DNA of 39,375 bases, from NCBI RefSeq assembly GCF_003703475.1, contig NZ_RDQM01000019.1, positions 1 through 39,375 on the forward strand. The letters are read 5' to 3'. The notes under the pieces are model-generated. The model was not told the origin of the DNA, searched no databases, and saw only the letters and a program-made list of their open reading frames with translations. Of this stretch, positions 1-11,012 are shown piece by piece. The translations under genes and the position numbers were made by a program. Source of the DNA: Allofranklinella schreckenbergeri. GTDB lineage: Bacteria; Pseudomonadota; Gammaproteobacteria; Burkholderiales; Burkholderiaceae_C. Each line of letters starts with the position of its first letter. The first letter of the stretch is position 1.

Positions 1-117
1 TTGTCTCGTGATTACGAGCGATTGCCAGACGTACTGGGGGGATTGCACTTCGTGGTCTTTGCCATTCTCATGCTGCCCAATGCCATGCCGTTGATTCGGT
101 TGGCTCAAAGTTCATAA
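1..117 (+). pseudogene. C-terminal fragment of an IS5-family-like transposase (cut by window edge)
   Basis: Frame 1 is open from the first base to a TAA at 115-117 and encodes 38 residues. They include RDYERLP and LHFVVFAILML, which resemble the last residues of IS5-superfamily DDE transposases (the RRLxxDYERLPxT...F region after the catalytic Glu). The catalytic residues lie outside the window, so it cannot be said whether the element is intact. The family call comes from memory of the motif, not from a search. Confidence 0.6.
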
Positions 118-124
118 CACGCTC
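106..124. mobile_element. Probable right terminal repeat of the upstream insertion sequence
   Basis: The sequence directly after the transposase stop reads, on the minus strand, GAGCGTGTTATGAACTTT. This fits an IS terminal inverted repeat ending just outside the transposase gene. A CTAG tetranucleotide at the junction (123-126) would fit IS5-type target preference. The left repeat is outside the window, so this is inferred from position only. Confidence 0.4.
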
Positions 125-145
125 TAGGCTGCCCAATGGCATTCC

Positions 146-151
146 TATAAT
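146..151 (+). promoter_or_regulatory. -10 box of the atp operon promoter
   Basis: A perfect TATAAT lies 41 bp upstream of the atpI ATG. No good -35 hexamer is seen at 16-18 bp; that position falls on the junction with the IS end (about 123-128). The native -35 may have been replaced when the IS inserted, or the promoter may depend on an activator. Confidence 0.45.
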
Positions 152-192
152 GGCCCGCTTGCTTGCCCTATCACAGCACCACCGCAAAAGCC

Positions 193-684
193 ATGACCCA
201 AGACAAAAAAACGCATCCGAACGCATGGCGCGCCGTGCCATGGGAGGAAGACGAAAGCGATCAAGGCGGGAGTGATGTTGCCCCTCTGACAGCTCAAGAA
301 GCTGCCCAATGGCGGCTGCGCCACAGGGCGCTTTCGCCTTGGCGGATACTGACATGTCAAGCCGTTGCAGCCCTAGTGGGCGCGTTGTTGATTTGGATCA
401 TTTCGCAAGAAAGTGTGGCTATAATCTCCTGGCTTTACGGAGCAGTTGCAATTATTTTGCCTGCTGTTTTCTTTGCCAGGGCCATAGTCGGGCGCGCCTC
501 ACTGGGTGCGCTGGTTCTGAGTGAAATGGCCAAGTTGTTGCTGAGCGTTGTGCTCATTGCTATTTCGCCGTGGGTTCTGGACAGGGTCGCTTGGTGGCCG
601 CTGTTGCTTGCCATCGTGTTAACCGTGAATATGTACTGGATCGCGCCTCTGTGGCTAGGCGCTCTGGATGTGTCGAATAAGTGA
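193..684 (+). CDS. atpI: ATP synthase protein I (AtpI)
   Basis: Small membrane protein of 163 residues encoded first in the atp operon. AtpI helps assemble the c-ring and has been linked to Mg2+ uptake; it is not part of the finished enzyme. A polar N-terminus of about 45 residues is followed by four hydrophobic segments (roughly residues 50-70, 78-97, 107-130 and 133-152), as in the family. The ATG at 193 is preferred to an in-frame TTG at 163, because the -10 box at 146-151 would put the transcript start near 158. No clear Shine-Dalgarno sequence precedes it. Sequence conservation in this family is low, so the call rests mainly on position 12 bp before atpB and on topology. Confidence 0.8.
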   Translation: MTQDKKTHPNAWRAVPWEEDESDQGGSDVAPLTAQEAAQWRLRHRALSPWRILTCQAVAALVGALLIWIISQESVAIISWLYGAVAIILPAVFFARAIVGRASLGALVLSEMAKLLLSVVLIAISPWVLDRVAWWPLLLAIVLTVNMYWIAPLWLGALDVSNK

Positions 685-696
685 AAGAGTGGATTT

Positions 697-1563
697 ATGG
701 CGGCAGGAGCACAAGGCCCTACGGCAGGCGAATACATTACCCACCATCTCGAGCATTTGACCAACGTCAAGCAGGGCTTCATTGTTGACTTTTCTGTCAT
801 CAATTACGACTCCATCTTTATTGCATTGGTGCTTGGCTTGTTGGGGGTCTGGATCTTGCATCGCGCGGCCAAGAATGCGACATCTGGTGTTCCGGGTCGC
901 TTTCAGGCTGCTGTCGAATTGCTGGTTGAAATGGTGGATGGTCAGGCCAAGGCTAATATTCATAATGCGGAGAGTCGAAAATTCGTTGCTCCATTGGCGC
1001 TAACGGTTTTTGTCTGGATTTTCCTGATGAACGCCATGGACTTGTTGCCAGTGGATTTGCTGCCTCATCTCTGGGGTATGGCGCATGAGGATCCACATCA
1101 CGCCTATTTGCGCGTTGTGCCTACGGCGGATTTGTCCACGACATTTGGTCTTTCCTTGGCTGTCTTGGCTTTGTGTTTGTATTATTCTGTCAAGATCAAA
1201 GGCTGGGGTGGCTGGGCGCATGAGCTTGTAACTGCTCCTTTTGGTACATCCAAAAATCCTGTGTTTGCTGTGATTTTGGGTGTAATCAACTTTGTGATGC
1301 AAATCATTGAGTATCTGGCAAAAACCGTTTCGCACGGCATGCGGTTGTTTGGAAACATGTATGCAGGTGAGCTGGTCTTTATGCTGATTGCCTTGATGGG
1401 TGGCTATGCTGCCATGTCTTTTGGTGGTGCCATGCTGGGTCTGGGGCATGTCATTGCTGGTACCATTTGGGCGATTTTTCACATTTTGGTGATTACGCTT
1501 CAGGCATTTATTTTTATGATGTTGGCGCTCATTTATCTTGGTCAAGCGCATAGTCATCATTAA
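697..1563 (+). CDS. atpB: ATP synthase Fo subunit a
   Basis: Subunit a (288 residues) is the stator half of the Fo proton channel in the inner membrane. It has several hydrophobic helices. The family signature SHGMRLFGNMYAGE carries the essential arginine (R216 here, equivalent to R210 of E. coli) that separates the two half-channels and faces the c-ring carboxylate. MNAMDLLPVD and a late helix (ITLQAFIFMMLALIYLG) are also typical. The protein ends in a His-rich tail (AHSHH). It starts 12 bp after atpI and is followed by a 100-bp gap with a terminator-like hairpin before atpE. Confidence 0.97.
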   Translation: MAAGAQGPTAGEYITHHLEHLTNVKQGFIVDFSVINYDSIFIALVLGLLGVWILHRAAKNATSGVPGRFQAAVELLVEMVDGQAKANIHNAESRKFVAPLALTVFVWIFLMNAMDLLPVDLLPHLWGMAHEDPHHAYLRVVPTADLSTTFGLSLAVLALCLYYSVKIKGWGGWAHELVTAPFGTSKNPVFAVILGVINFVMQIIEYLAKTVSHGMRLFGNMYAGELVFMLIALMGGYAAMSFGGAMLGLGHVIAGTIWAIFHILVITLQAFIFMMLALIYLGQAHSHH

Positions 1564-1578
1564 AAATCAAGGCAATAT

Positions 1579-1609
1579 TGGTGCATCGCTGGTTGGTGCA
1601 CCATTTTTT
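1579..1609 (+). terminator. Terminator-like hairpin inside the atp operon (atpB-atpE gap)
   Basis: TGGTGCA at 1579-1585 pairs with TGCACCA at 1597-1603 (7 bp, 11-nt loop) and is followed at once by six T residues. It has the form of a weak intrinsic terminator or attenuator. It could instead be an mRNA processing or stability element that separates atpIB from the highly expressed atpE. Confidence 0.5.
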
Positions 1610-1660
1610 GCGAGTTTTGTCTTCCTCTTTTTCAACCCTCCCTCCATTTACGAAGGATAA

Positions 1661-1921
<261 letters not shown>

Positions 1922-1955
1922 TATTGCCCAACGCCCACGCAAGAAAGGTGTTGCA

Positions 1956-2426
1956 ATGAATATCAACTCAACACTGTTCTTTCAGGCTGTCGTCTTTTTG
2001 ATTTTGGTGTGGTTTACGATGAAATTCGTATGGCCGCCCATCGTTAAGGCTTTGGATGAAAGAGCGCAGAAAATTGCCGATGGATTGGCTGCGGCTGATC
2101 TGGCGAAAAGCGAGCTTGCAAATGCGAATCAGCGCGTAGAGCAGCAACTGGCCGCTTCACGTAACGAAACAGCGTCTTTGCTGGCGGATGCTGAGCGTCG
2201 TGCACAAGCCATTGTGGATGAGGCTAAATCTCGGGCCAGTGTCGAGGCCGAGAAAATTTTGTCCCAGGCAAAAGCGGACGCCGATCAACAAGTCGTACAG
2301 GCCCGTGAGGCTTTGCGGGATCAGGTGGCTGTGCTAGCTGTTAAAGGGGCTGAGCAAATCCTTCGTAAGGAAGTCAATCCCGCTGTGCATGCGGATTTGC
2401 TGAACCGCCTGAAGACAGAGCTTTGA
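1956..2426 (+). CDS. atpF: ATP synthase Fo subunit b
   Basis: Subunit b (156 residues) is the dimeric peripheral stalk holding F1 against rotation. One N-terminal membrane helix (residues 5-25, [19 protein letters not shown]) is followed by a long charged, Ala-rich helix to the end that forms the right-handed coiled coil. The ATG at 1956 gives the usual length and follows AGAAAGG; an upstream in-frame extension overlapping atpE has no similarity to the family. It ends 12 bp before atpH. Confidence 0.96.
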   Translation: MNINSTLFFQAVVFLILVWFTMKFVWPPIVKALDERAQKIADGLAAADLAKSELANANQRVEQQLAASRNETASLLADAERRAQAIVDEAKSRASVEAEKILSQAKADADQQVVQAREALRDQVAVLAVKGAEQILRKEVNPAVHADLLNRLKTEL

Positions 2427-2438
2427 GAAGGGTTGAGT

Positions 2439-2969
2439 ATGGCAGAACTGGCCACTATTGCCCGTCCTTATGCGGAGGCGCTTTTTAAAGCAACTGCCGG
2501 TGCTGAGCAAAGCACGCAACAATGGTTGGATGTGTTTGCGCGTATTGCGTCAAATGCAGAGGTGTTGCGTGTTTCCCAAAGTCCGAAGGTTACGCAGGCT
2601 CAATTGTTGGAAATGTTCGAGAGTGTGGCTCAGATGCAATTGCCTGAGTTGGCTAAGAACTTCCTGAACGTGCTGATTGATAATGGTCGTTTGGCGGCTT
2701 TGCCTCAAGTTGCCACGCAATTTCGTGAATTGGTTAACGACAAGGTCGGTGCGGCTGATGCTGTGATTTACAGCGCGTTTGCGCTATCTGACGCGCAAAT
2801 GCAGGATTTGCGCCCGGCATTGGAAAAACGTTTTGCCCGTAAGCTGAATTTGTCTTCACAGGTTGATGAGACTTTAATTGGGGGCATTCGGGTAGTGGTG
2901 GGCGACGAAGAGTTCGACACTTCCGTGAAAGCCCGTTTGGAACAAATGAGAACTGCGCTGACAGCCTGA
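2439..2969 (+). CDS. atpH: ATP synthase F1 subunit delta
   Basis: Delta (176 residues) links the b stalk to the top of the alpha3beta3 head. The N-terminus [12 protein letters not shown] is the classic delta start, and the C-terminal half contains [31 protein letters not shown], matching the conserved IGG-x-V/I-x-G-D end of the family. The ATG at 2439 is chosen over a TTG two codons earlier because GAGAAGGG lies at correct spacing. It precedes atpA by 42 bp. Confidence 0.95.
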   Translation: MAELATIARPYAEALFKATAGAEQSTQQWLDVFARIASNAEVLRVSQSPKVTQAQLLEMFESVAQMQLPELAKNFLNVLIDNGRLAALPQVATQFRELVNDKVGAADAVIYSAFALSDAQMQDLRPALEKRFARKLNLSSQVDETLIGGIRVVVGDEEFDTSVKARLEQMRTALTA

Positions 2970-3011
2970 TGGCTTGTTGGTGTTTGTATAAAGAGCAACG
3001 AGGAACGAGTC

Positions 3012-4565
3012 ATGCAACTCAATCCAGCAGAAATTTCCGAGCTGATCAAGAGCCGCATTGAGGGTCTTGAATCTAGTGCTGATGTGAGAAACCAAGGGAC
3101 TGTGGTTTCTGTGACGGATGGTATCGTGCGCGTGCACGGTTTGTCTGAGGTGATGCAAGGTGAAATGCTGGAGTTTCCGGCAGATAAGAGCGGCCAGCCG
3201 ACGTATGGCCTTGCCTTGAACTTGGAGCGTGACTCGGTCGGTGCGGTGATTCTGGGTGAATACGAGCACATTTCCGAAGGCGATGTGGTAAAGACTACTG
3301 GTCGTATTTTGGAAGTCCCTGTAGGTCCTGAGCTGGTTGGGCGCGTGGTGAACGCGTTGGGTCAGCCTATTGACGGCAAGGGTCCTATCAATGCCAAGCT
3401 GACGGACGTGATTGAAAAAGTCGCTCCTGGTGTGATTGCACGTCAGTCGGTGGATCAGCCTTTGCAAACAGGCTTGAAGTCGATTGATTCGATGGTGCCT
3501 ATTGGTCGTGGTCAGCGTGAACTGATTATTGGTGACCGTCAAACAGGTAAGACGGCGGTGGCGATTGACGCCATCATCAACCAAAAAGGCCAAGGTGTTA
3601 CGTGTATCTACGTGGCGATCGGTCAAAAAGCCTCTTCCGTGAAAAACGTGGTGCGCGCATTGGAGCAGTCTGGTGCGATGGAATACACCATTGTTGTGGC
3701 TGCAACGGCTTCTGAATCTGCTGCTATGCAGTATGTTTCGGCTTATTCCGGTTGCACCATGGGTGAATATTTCCGTGATCGCGGTCAAGATGCGCTGATC
3801 GTGTACGACGATTTGTCCAAGCAAGCTGTAGCGTACCGTCAAGTTTCGCTGTTGCTGCGCCGCCCGCCAGGGCGTGAGGCTTATCCGGGCGATGTGTTCT
3901 ATCTGCATAGCCGCCTGCTTGAGCGTGCTGCTCGTGTGAACGCTGATTATGTAGAAGAGTTCACCAAAGGTGAAGTTAAAGGGAAAACGGGCTCGCTGAC
4001 AGCCTTGCCTATTATTGAAACGCAAGCTGGGGACGTTTCGGCTTTCGTGCCGACGAACGTTATTTCGATTACGGACGGTCAGATTTTCTTGGAAACCAAT
4101 CTGTTCAATGCGGGTATTCGTCCAGCTATTAATGCAGGTATTTCGGTTTCTCGCGTGGGTGGTGCGGCTCAAACAAAATTGATTAAGGGTTTGTCGGGCG
4201 GCATTCGTACGGATTTGGCGCAGTATCGTGAATTGGCCGCTTTTGCGCAGTTCGCTTCAGACTTGGATGAGGCGACACGTAAACAGCTTGATCGTGGTGC
4301 TCGTGTTACGGAACTGCTTAAACAGCCGCAGTATTCGCCATTGAATATTGCTTTGATGGGGGCATCCTTGTTTGCTGTAAACAAAGGCTTCTTGGATGAC
4401 GTTGAGGTCAAGCGCGTGCTGGATTTTGAGAAAGGTCTCCATCAGTATTTGCAAACCTCTCACGCCGCTTTGTTGGACAAGCTTTTGACCAGCAAAGCGA
4501 TGGATAAGGATGCCGAAGCTGCCTTGACCTCCGCAATCGAGTCTTTCAAGAAATCGTTTGCCTGA
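3012..4565 (+). CDS. atpA: ATP synthase F1 subunit alpha
   Basis: Alpha (517 residues) alternates with beta in the F1 head and carries the non-catalytic nucleotide sites. Visible are an N-terminal beta-barrel, the P-loop GDRQTGKT (174-181), the Walker B stretch [12 protein letters not shown], the [14 protein letters not shown] segment, and the C-terminal helical domain. The length equals that of well-studied bacterial alpha subunits. The start follows an AACGAGGAACGAG ribosome-binding region. Confidence 0.98.
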   Translation: MQLNPAEISELIKSRIEGLESSADVRNQGTVVSVTDGIVRVHGLSEVMQGEMLEFPADKSGQPTYGLALNLERDSVGAVILGEYEHISEGDVVKTTGRILEVPVGPELVGRVVNALGQPIDGKGPINAKLTDVIEKVAPGVIARQSVDQPLQTGLKSIDSMVPIGRGQRELIIGDRQTGKTAVAIDAIINQKGQGVTCIYVAIGQKASSVKNVVRALEQSGAMEYTIVVAATASESAAMQYVSAYSGCTMGEYFRDRGQDALIVYDDLSKQAVAYRQVSLLLRRPPGREAYPGDVFYLHSRLLERAARVNADYVEEFTKGEVKGKTGSLTALPIIETQAGDVSAFVPTNVISITDGQIFLETNLFNAGIRPAINAGISVSRVGGAAQTKLIKGLSGGIRTDLAQYRELAAFAQFASDLDEATRKQLDRGARVTELLKQPQYSPLNIALMGASLFAVNKGFLDDVEVKRVLDFEKGLHQYLQTSHAALLDKLLTSKAMDKDAEAALTSAIESFKKSFA

Positions 4566-4595
4566 TCAGCCCGCTGATCTCAAAGGGGAAAAGCT

Positions 4596-6886
<2,291 letters not shown>

Positions 6887-6903
6887 GGCTTCGCCGCACC
6901 GAG

Positions 6904-6932
6904 CATCAGGCGCAAATGATTCGCGCCTGATG
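6904..6932 (+). other. Strong mRNA hairpin between atpD and atpC
   Basis: CATCAGGCGC (6904-6913) and GCGCCTGATG (6923-6932) form a perfect 10-bp stem with a 9-nt loop. No T-run follows, so it is not an intrinsic terminator. It probably stabilises upstream mRNA or lowers expression of atpC relative to atpD. Confidence 0.6.
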
Positions 6933-6959
6933 TGTGAGGCATATTGAGGAACAGAAAGC

Positions 6960-7379
6960 ATGGCCCATACCATTCATGTCGATGTGGTGAGTGCTGAGGA
7001 GTCCATCTTCTCGGGTGAAGCCAAATTTGTTGCGTTGCCAGGTGAATCTGGCGAGTTGGGGATTTTGCCTCGCCATGTGCCGCTGATTACCCGTATTAAG
7101 CCTGGGTCCGTTCGCATTGAACTGCCTGACGGCAAAGAAGAGTTTGTGTTCGTCGCTGGTGGAATTTTGGAAGTACAGCCTGATCGAGTGACTGTCTTGT
7201 CGGATACAGCGGTTCGTGGTGCAGATTTGGACGAGGAAAAAGCCAATCGGGCCAAACAAGCTGTAGAAGATGCTTTGCGTAATGCCAAGAGCGATCTTGA
7301 TTTGGCGACGGCGCAGTCGGAACTGGCTATCTTGGCTGCCCAGTTGGCGGCGTTGAGAAAGTACCGTCAGAAGCGTTGA
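6960..7379 (+). CDS. atpC: ATP synthase F1 subunit epsilon
   Basis: Epsilon (139 residues) couples the gamma shaft to the c-ring and can inhibit ATP hydrolysis. The N-terminal beta-sandwich (residues 1-85) contains the typical [31 protein letters not shown] start written here in two parts: [14 protein letters not shown] and then [17 protein letters not shown]. The C-terminal two-helix hairpin follows. It is the last atp gene, 73 bp after atpD, and is followed by a strong terminator. Confidence 0.96.
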   Translation: MAHTIHVDVVSAEESIFSGEAKFVALPGESGELGILPRHVPLITRIKPGSVRIELPDGKEEFVFVAGGILEVQPDRVTVLSDTAVRGADLDEEKANRAKQAVEDALRNAKSDLDLATAQSELAILAAQLAALRKYRQKR

Positions 7380-7399
7380 TTTTAGGTGCCACGTGTTAC

Positions 7400-7440
7400 A
7401 AAGCTCCCCTCTCCTGAAAAGGAAAGGGGAGCTTTCTATT
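7400..7440 (+). terminator. Terminator of the atp operon
   Basis: AAAGCTCCCCT (7400-7410) pairs with AGGGGAGCTTT (7425-7435), an 11-bp stem that can extend inward through CTCC/GGAA, followed by CTATTCTG. It lies 20 bp after the atpC stop and marks the end of the operon. Confidence 0.85.
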
Positions 7441-7448
7441 CTGCATGT

Positions 7449-7525
7449 TTTCTAATTCATAAGGCAATATAAATTGCCTGTTTCGGCATGCTGCAAAAGA
7501 AGTCATTTTTCTTTTGATTTGGATG
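7449..7525 (+). repeat. Dispersed intergenic element, copy 1
   Basis: This is the first copy of the family found throughout the window. The core ATTGCCTGTTTCGGCATGCTG is split by a short GCC/GGC stem, and an AT-rich right arm ends CTTTTGATTT. The left arm is degenerate. It lies between the atp terminator and clpP. Confidence 0.5.
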
Positions 7526-7551
7526 TGATGGGTGTGGCGAAGGGTGTGTAA

Positions 7552-7577
7552 CTTGTTTTAAGCTTGTGCGCCCTTAT
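7552..7577 (+). promoter_or_regulatory. Candidate sigma-32 (heat-shock) promoter of clpP
   Basis: CTTGTT (7552-7557), 13 bp, then CCCTTAT (7571-7577) resembles the sigma-32 pattern CTTGAA-N(13-14)-CCCATNT. The transcript would start near 7585 and leave a leader of about 100 nt. clpP is a heat-shock gene in proteobacteria, which makes the match plausible, but the match is imperfect. Confidence 0.4.
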
Positions 7578-7687
7578 CTTCCGGAATGCATGCAGATGAA
7601 CCTTTGAGCAGGCTCGTGGAGGCCATTGGTAACAAGTCAAATGCCTCGGGGCAAATCGGATTTATATGTATTGATTGGAGAGAACAG

Positions 7688-8293
7688 ATGTACGTGCCAA
7701 ACCAAAACTTGGGGTTGATCCCTACGGTCATTGAACAATCGGGTCGTGGCGAGCGGGCTTTCGATATTTATTCGCGTTTGCTGAAAGAGCGTGTTGTTTT
7801 TCTCGTTGGCGAAGTGAACGATCACACAGCGAATATTGTTGTGGCGCAGCTTTTATTTCTTGAAAGCGAAAACCCTGATAAAGATATTTCGCTTTATATT
7901 AATTCACCTGGTGGCAGTGTGACTGCAGGGATGTCGATTTTCGATACGATGCAGTTTATTAAGCCTGATGTGTCGACAATGTGCTTAGGCTTTGCAGCCA
8001 GCATGGGAGCGTTCCTTTTGGCAGCGGGCGCTAAAGGCAAGCGTTATTCCTTACCTAATTCCAAAATCATGATCCACCAGGTTTTAGGTGGAGCCAGGGG
8101 GCAGGCGACGGATATTGAGATTCACGCACGAGATATTTTGCGAACTAAGGAGCAGATGAATCGTATTTTGGCTGAACGTACGGGACAGCCTTATGAAAAA
8201 ATCGTCCATGATACCGAGCGCGATTACTTTATGACGGCGCAAGAGGCAAAAGATTATGGTTTAGTGGATGAGGTAGTGGAAAAGCGCAGTTAA
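7688..8293 (+). CDS. clpP: ATP-dependent Clp protease proteolytic subunit
   Basis: ClpP (201 residues) is the serine protease barrel that degrades proteins unfolded by ClpX or ClpA in the cytoplasm. The catalytic triad is visible: S105 in [12 protein letters not shown]130 in MIHQVLGG and D179 in DTERDYF, with the same spacing as E. coli S97/H122/D171. [11 protein letters not shown] is the oxyanion-hole strand. The ATG at 7688 follows GGAGAGAAC and fits the family start; longer in-frame versions add unrelated sequence. Oddly, neither tig nor clpX, its usual neighbours, is adjacent, and the gene is visibly more AT-rich than genes after 10 kb. It may be a second clpP copy or a relocated one. Confidence 0.95.
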   Translation: MYVPNQNLGLIPTVIEQSGRGERAFDIYSRLLKERVVFLVGEVNDHTANIVVAQLLFLESENPDKDISLYINSPGGSVTAGMSIFDTMQFIKPDVSTMCLGFAASMGAFLLAAGAKGKRYSLPNSKIMIHQVLGGARGQATDIEIHARDILRTKEQMNRILAERTGQPYEKIVHDTERDYFMTAQEAKDYGLVDEVVEKRS

Positions 8294-8303
8294 TATTCAA
8301 TTG

Positions 8304-8342
8304 AAAACCCCTTTCCCTGCTTGGCAAGGAAAGGGGTTTTTT
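8304..8342. terminator. Bidirectional terminator between clpP and obgE
   Basis: AAAACCCCTTTCC (8304-8316) pairs with GGAAAGGGGTTTT (8328-8340), a 13-bp perfect stem with an 11-nt loop and T-runs on both strands. It serves the convergent genes clpP (plus) and obgE (minus). Confidence 0.9.
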
Positions 8343-8369
8343 AATGGTTTTGAAATAGAGCAGATTTTC

Positions 8370-9533
<1,164 letters not shown>

Positions 9534-9794
9534 TCAGGCCACGGGGGAGATTTCCACCGTGTGTTTGTTCAAAGCGCCCTTGTGGCGAAACACCACGTGG
9601 CCGTCCACCAGCGCAAACAGGGTGTGGTCTTTACCCACGCCGACATTGGTGCCAGCGTGCACGCGCGTGCCGCGTTGGCGAACGATGATGGAGCCAGCGC
9701 TGACCAATTCACCGCCATAGGCTTTCACGCCCAGCATTTTGGGCTTGGAATCACGCCCGTTGCGCGTAGAGCCGCCGCCTTTTTTCTGTGCCAT
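9534..9794 (-). CDS. rpmA: 50S ribosomal protein L27
   Basis: L27 (86 residues) sits near the peptidyl-transferase centre of the large subunit. The start [19 protein letters not shown] and the VKAYGGE...[10 protein letters not shown] segment are diagnostic. No extra N-terminal processing peptide is present. It is 32 bp downstream of rplU and clearly in the same transcript. Confidence 0.98.
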   Translation of the reverse strand: MAQKKGGGSTRNGRDSKPKMLGVKAYGGELVSAGSIIVRQRGTRVHAGTNVGVGKDHTLFALVDGHVVFRHKGALNKHTVEISPVA

Positions 9795-9826
9795 TTGAAA
9801 TCCTTTCGTGCTGCTTTTGTGCTACT

Positions 9827-10138
9827 TCAGGCAGCGATATCGCCAATTTGCAGCTCGGTGTAGCGCTGGCGATGACCTTGATGTTTCTGATAGTGCTTGC
9901 GACGGCGCAGCTTGAAGATGCGCACTTTGTCGTGCTTGCCCTGCGAAACGACTGTTGCCTTGACGCTGGCACCGGAAACCAAAGGCGCGCCGATTTTCAG
10001 GTCTGCGCCGCTACCAATAGCAAGCACCTGATCGAGCACGATTTCCTGGCCCACGTCCGCAGCAATCTGTTCTACCTTGATTTTGTCGCCAGCGGCCACG
10101 CGATATTGCTTGCCACCGGTTTTTATGACTGCGTACAT
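9827..10138 (-). CDS. rplU: 50S ribosomal protein L21
   Basis: L21 (103 residues) binds 23S rRNA in the large subunit. [14 protein letters not shown] at the start and [24 protein letters not shown] at the end (two stretches, [10 protein letters not shown] and [11 protein letters not shown]) are the family signature. The ATG at 10138 is preferred to a GTG three codons earlier because AGGTGA lies at ideal spacing before it. It begins the rplU-rpmA unit behind a leader of about 110 nt. Confidence 0.98.
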   Translation of the reverse strand: MYAVIKTGGKQYRVAAGDKIKVEQIAADVGQEIVLDQVLAIGSGADLKIGAPLVSGASVKATVVSQGKHDKVRIFKLRRRKHYQKHQGHRQRYTELQIGDIAA

Positions 10139-10254
10139 GAAATTCACCTATTGTTGAGAAAAGCCCCAAGTCTCCTGTGCGCAGACCTGTTGCAGTGGGC
10201 TAACGAGACACGCCCGTCGCCGATACACAGAGCATCAGCAAAAGCGAACCGCGC

Positions 10255-10283
10255 ATTCTAGTGAAATACCGGCTGGATGGGAA
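10255..10283 (-). promoter_or_regulatory. Sigma-70 promoter of rplU-rpmA
   Basis: On the minus strand TTCCCA (10283-10278), a 17-bp spacer and TAGAAT (10260-10255) form a fair promoter. The transcript would start near 10249 and carry a leader of about 110 nt before rplU. It diverges from purE. Confidence 0.5.
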
Positions 10284-10336
10284 GGCCCTGCGGACTACTT
10301 GTTGGAGCGTTTGTATTGTGCGCGGACAGGCCCGCT

Positions 10337-10342
10337 TAGAAT
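10337..10342 (+). promoter_or_regulatory. Possible -10 box of purE
   Basis: TAGAAT lies 25 bp before the purE ATG. The only TTG-containing hexamer nearby (TTGTAT at 10311) has a 20-bp spacing, so the -35 is unclear. Confidence 0.3.
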
Positions 10343-10367
10343 CGCCCGTTTACCCGCTTGATTGGCT

Positions 10368-10859
10368 ATGTCGCATATTCAGGTTGGCGTGGTGATGGGT
10401 TCCAGCAGCGATTGGGAAACCATGCAGCACGCGGTTTCGATTCTTCAGGAGTTTTCCATCGCGCATGAGGCGTGCGTGGTGTCGGCCCATCGCATGCCCG
10501 ACGACATGTTTGCTTATGCGGAGAGCGCTGCACAACGCGGGTTGCAAGCCATTATTGCGGGCGCTGGCGGCGCGGCGCATTTGCCCGGGATGTTGGCAGC
10601 CAAAACTATTGTGCCCGTCCTGGGGGTGCCAGTGGCAAGCCGCCATTTGCAGGGGGTGGATTCTTTGCACAGCATTGTGCAAATGCCCAAGGGCGTGCCT
10701 GTGGCGACGTTTGCTATTGGTGCAGCGGGGGCTGCCAACGCAGCGCTGTTTGCCGTGGCCATGCTGGCGCGTGGCGATGCGCAACTGGCCCAGGCGCTGC
10801 AAACCTGGCGCGCCAAGCAAACGCAGGTTGCGCGGGAAATGCAGTTGCCCCCAGTTTGA
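10368..10859 (+). CDS. purE: N5-carboxyaminoimidazole ribonucleotide mutase
   Basis: Class I PurE (163 residues) converts N5-CAIR to CAIR in purine synthesis. The substrate loop GSSSDW (residues 11-16), [22 protein letters not shown] and [29 protein letters not shown] (quoted in parts: [15 protein letters not shown], then [10 protein letters not shown]) are all conserved, including the catalytic His of SAHR. The ATG at 10368 fits the family; a TTG two codons before it is also in frame. It is followed by its partner purK after a structured 153-bp gap. Confidence 0.97.
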   Translation: MSHIQVGVVMGSSSDWETMQHAVSILQEFSIAHEACVVSAHRMPDDMFAYAESAAQRGLQAIIAGAGGAAHLPGMLAAKTIVPVLGVPVASRHLQGVDSLHSIVQMPKGVPVATFAIGAAGAANAALFAVAMLARGDAQLAQALQTWRAKQTQVAREMQLPPV

Positions 10860-10968
10860 TGGGCCGCCTCTTTGAACAGATTTTTAAAGGCCCATCGATG
10901 TTTTGCAATGCAGCAAGCCGTCCCAATCCGTTGCATTGCCCGCTGTGCAGAGCCTGTGAAACAGGCTC
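10858..10968 (+). other. Three consecutive hairpins in the purE-purK gap
   Basis: Hairpin 1: GATGGGCC near 10858-10866 with GGCCCATC 10891-10898, with a further inner match. Hairpin 2: GCAATGCA 10905-10912 with TGCATTGC 10932-10939. Hairpin 3: GAGCCTG 10950-10956 with CAGGCTC 10962-10968 around TGAAA. None is followed by a long T-run. They occupy most of the intergenic space, so a structured leader or processing region is likely. Confidence 0.55.
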
Positions 10969-11012
10969 GCTTGGCATGGCTTTTGATCCATTGAGATTTT
11001 CTGTGTATCCGT

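Noticed and set aside
71-310. Three near copies of GCTGCCCAATG at about 73, 129 and 301
   Set aside because: The matches are only 11 bp, lie in unrelated contexts (transposase, intergenic, atpI) and show no regular spacing, so chance is likely.
2874-4172. Minus-strand reading frame of 432 codons opposite atpA
   Set aside because: It is antisense to the well-supported atpA, with His/Arg/Asn-rich shadow composition and no recognisable domain.
7586-7687. Longer clpP start at ATG 7586
   Set aside because: The extra 34 residues do not resemble ClpP propeptides and the ATG would fall at the inferred transcript start. ATG 7688 has a good Shine-Dalgarno sequence.
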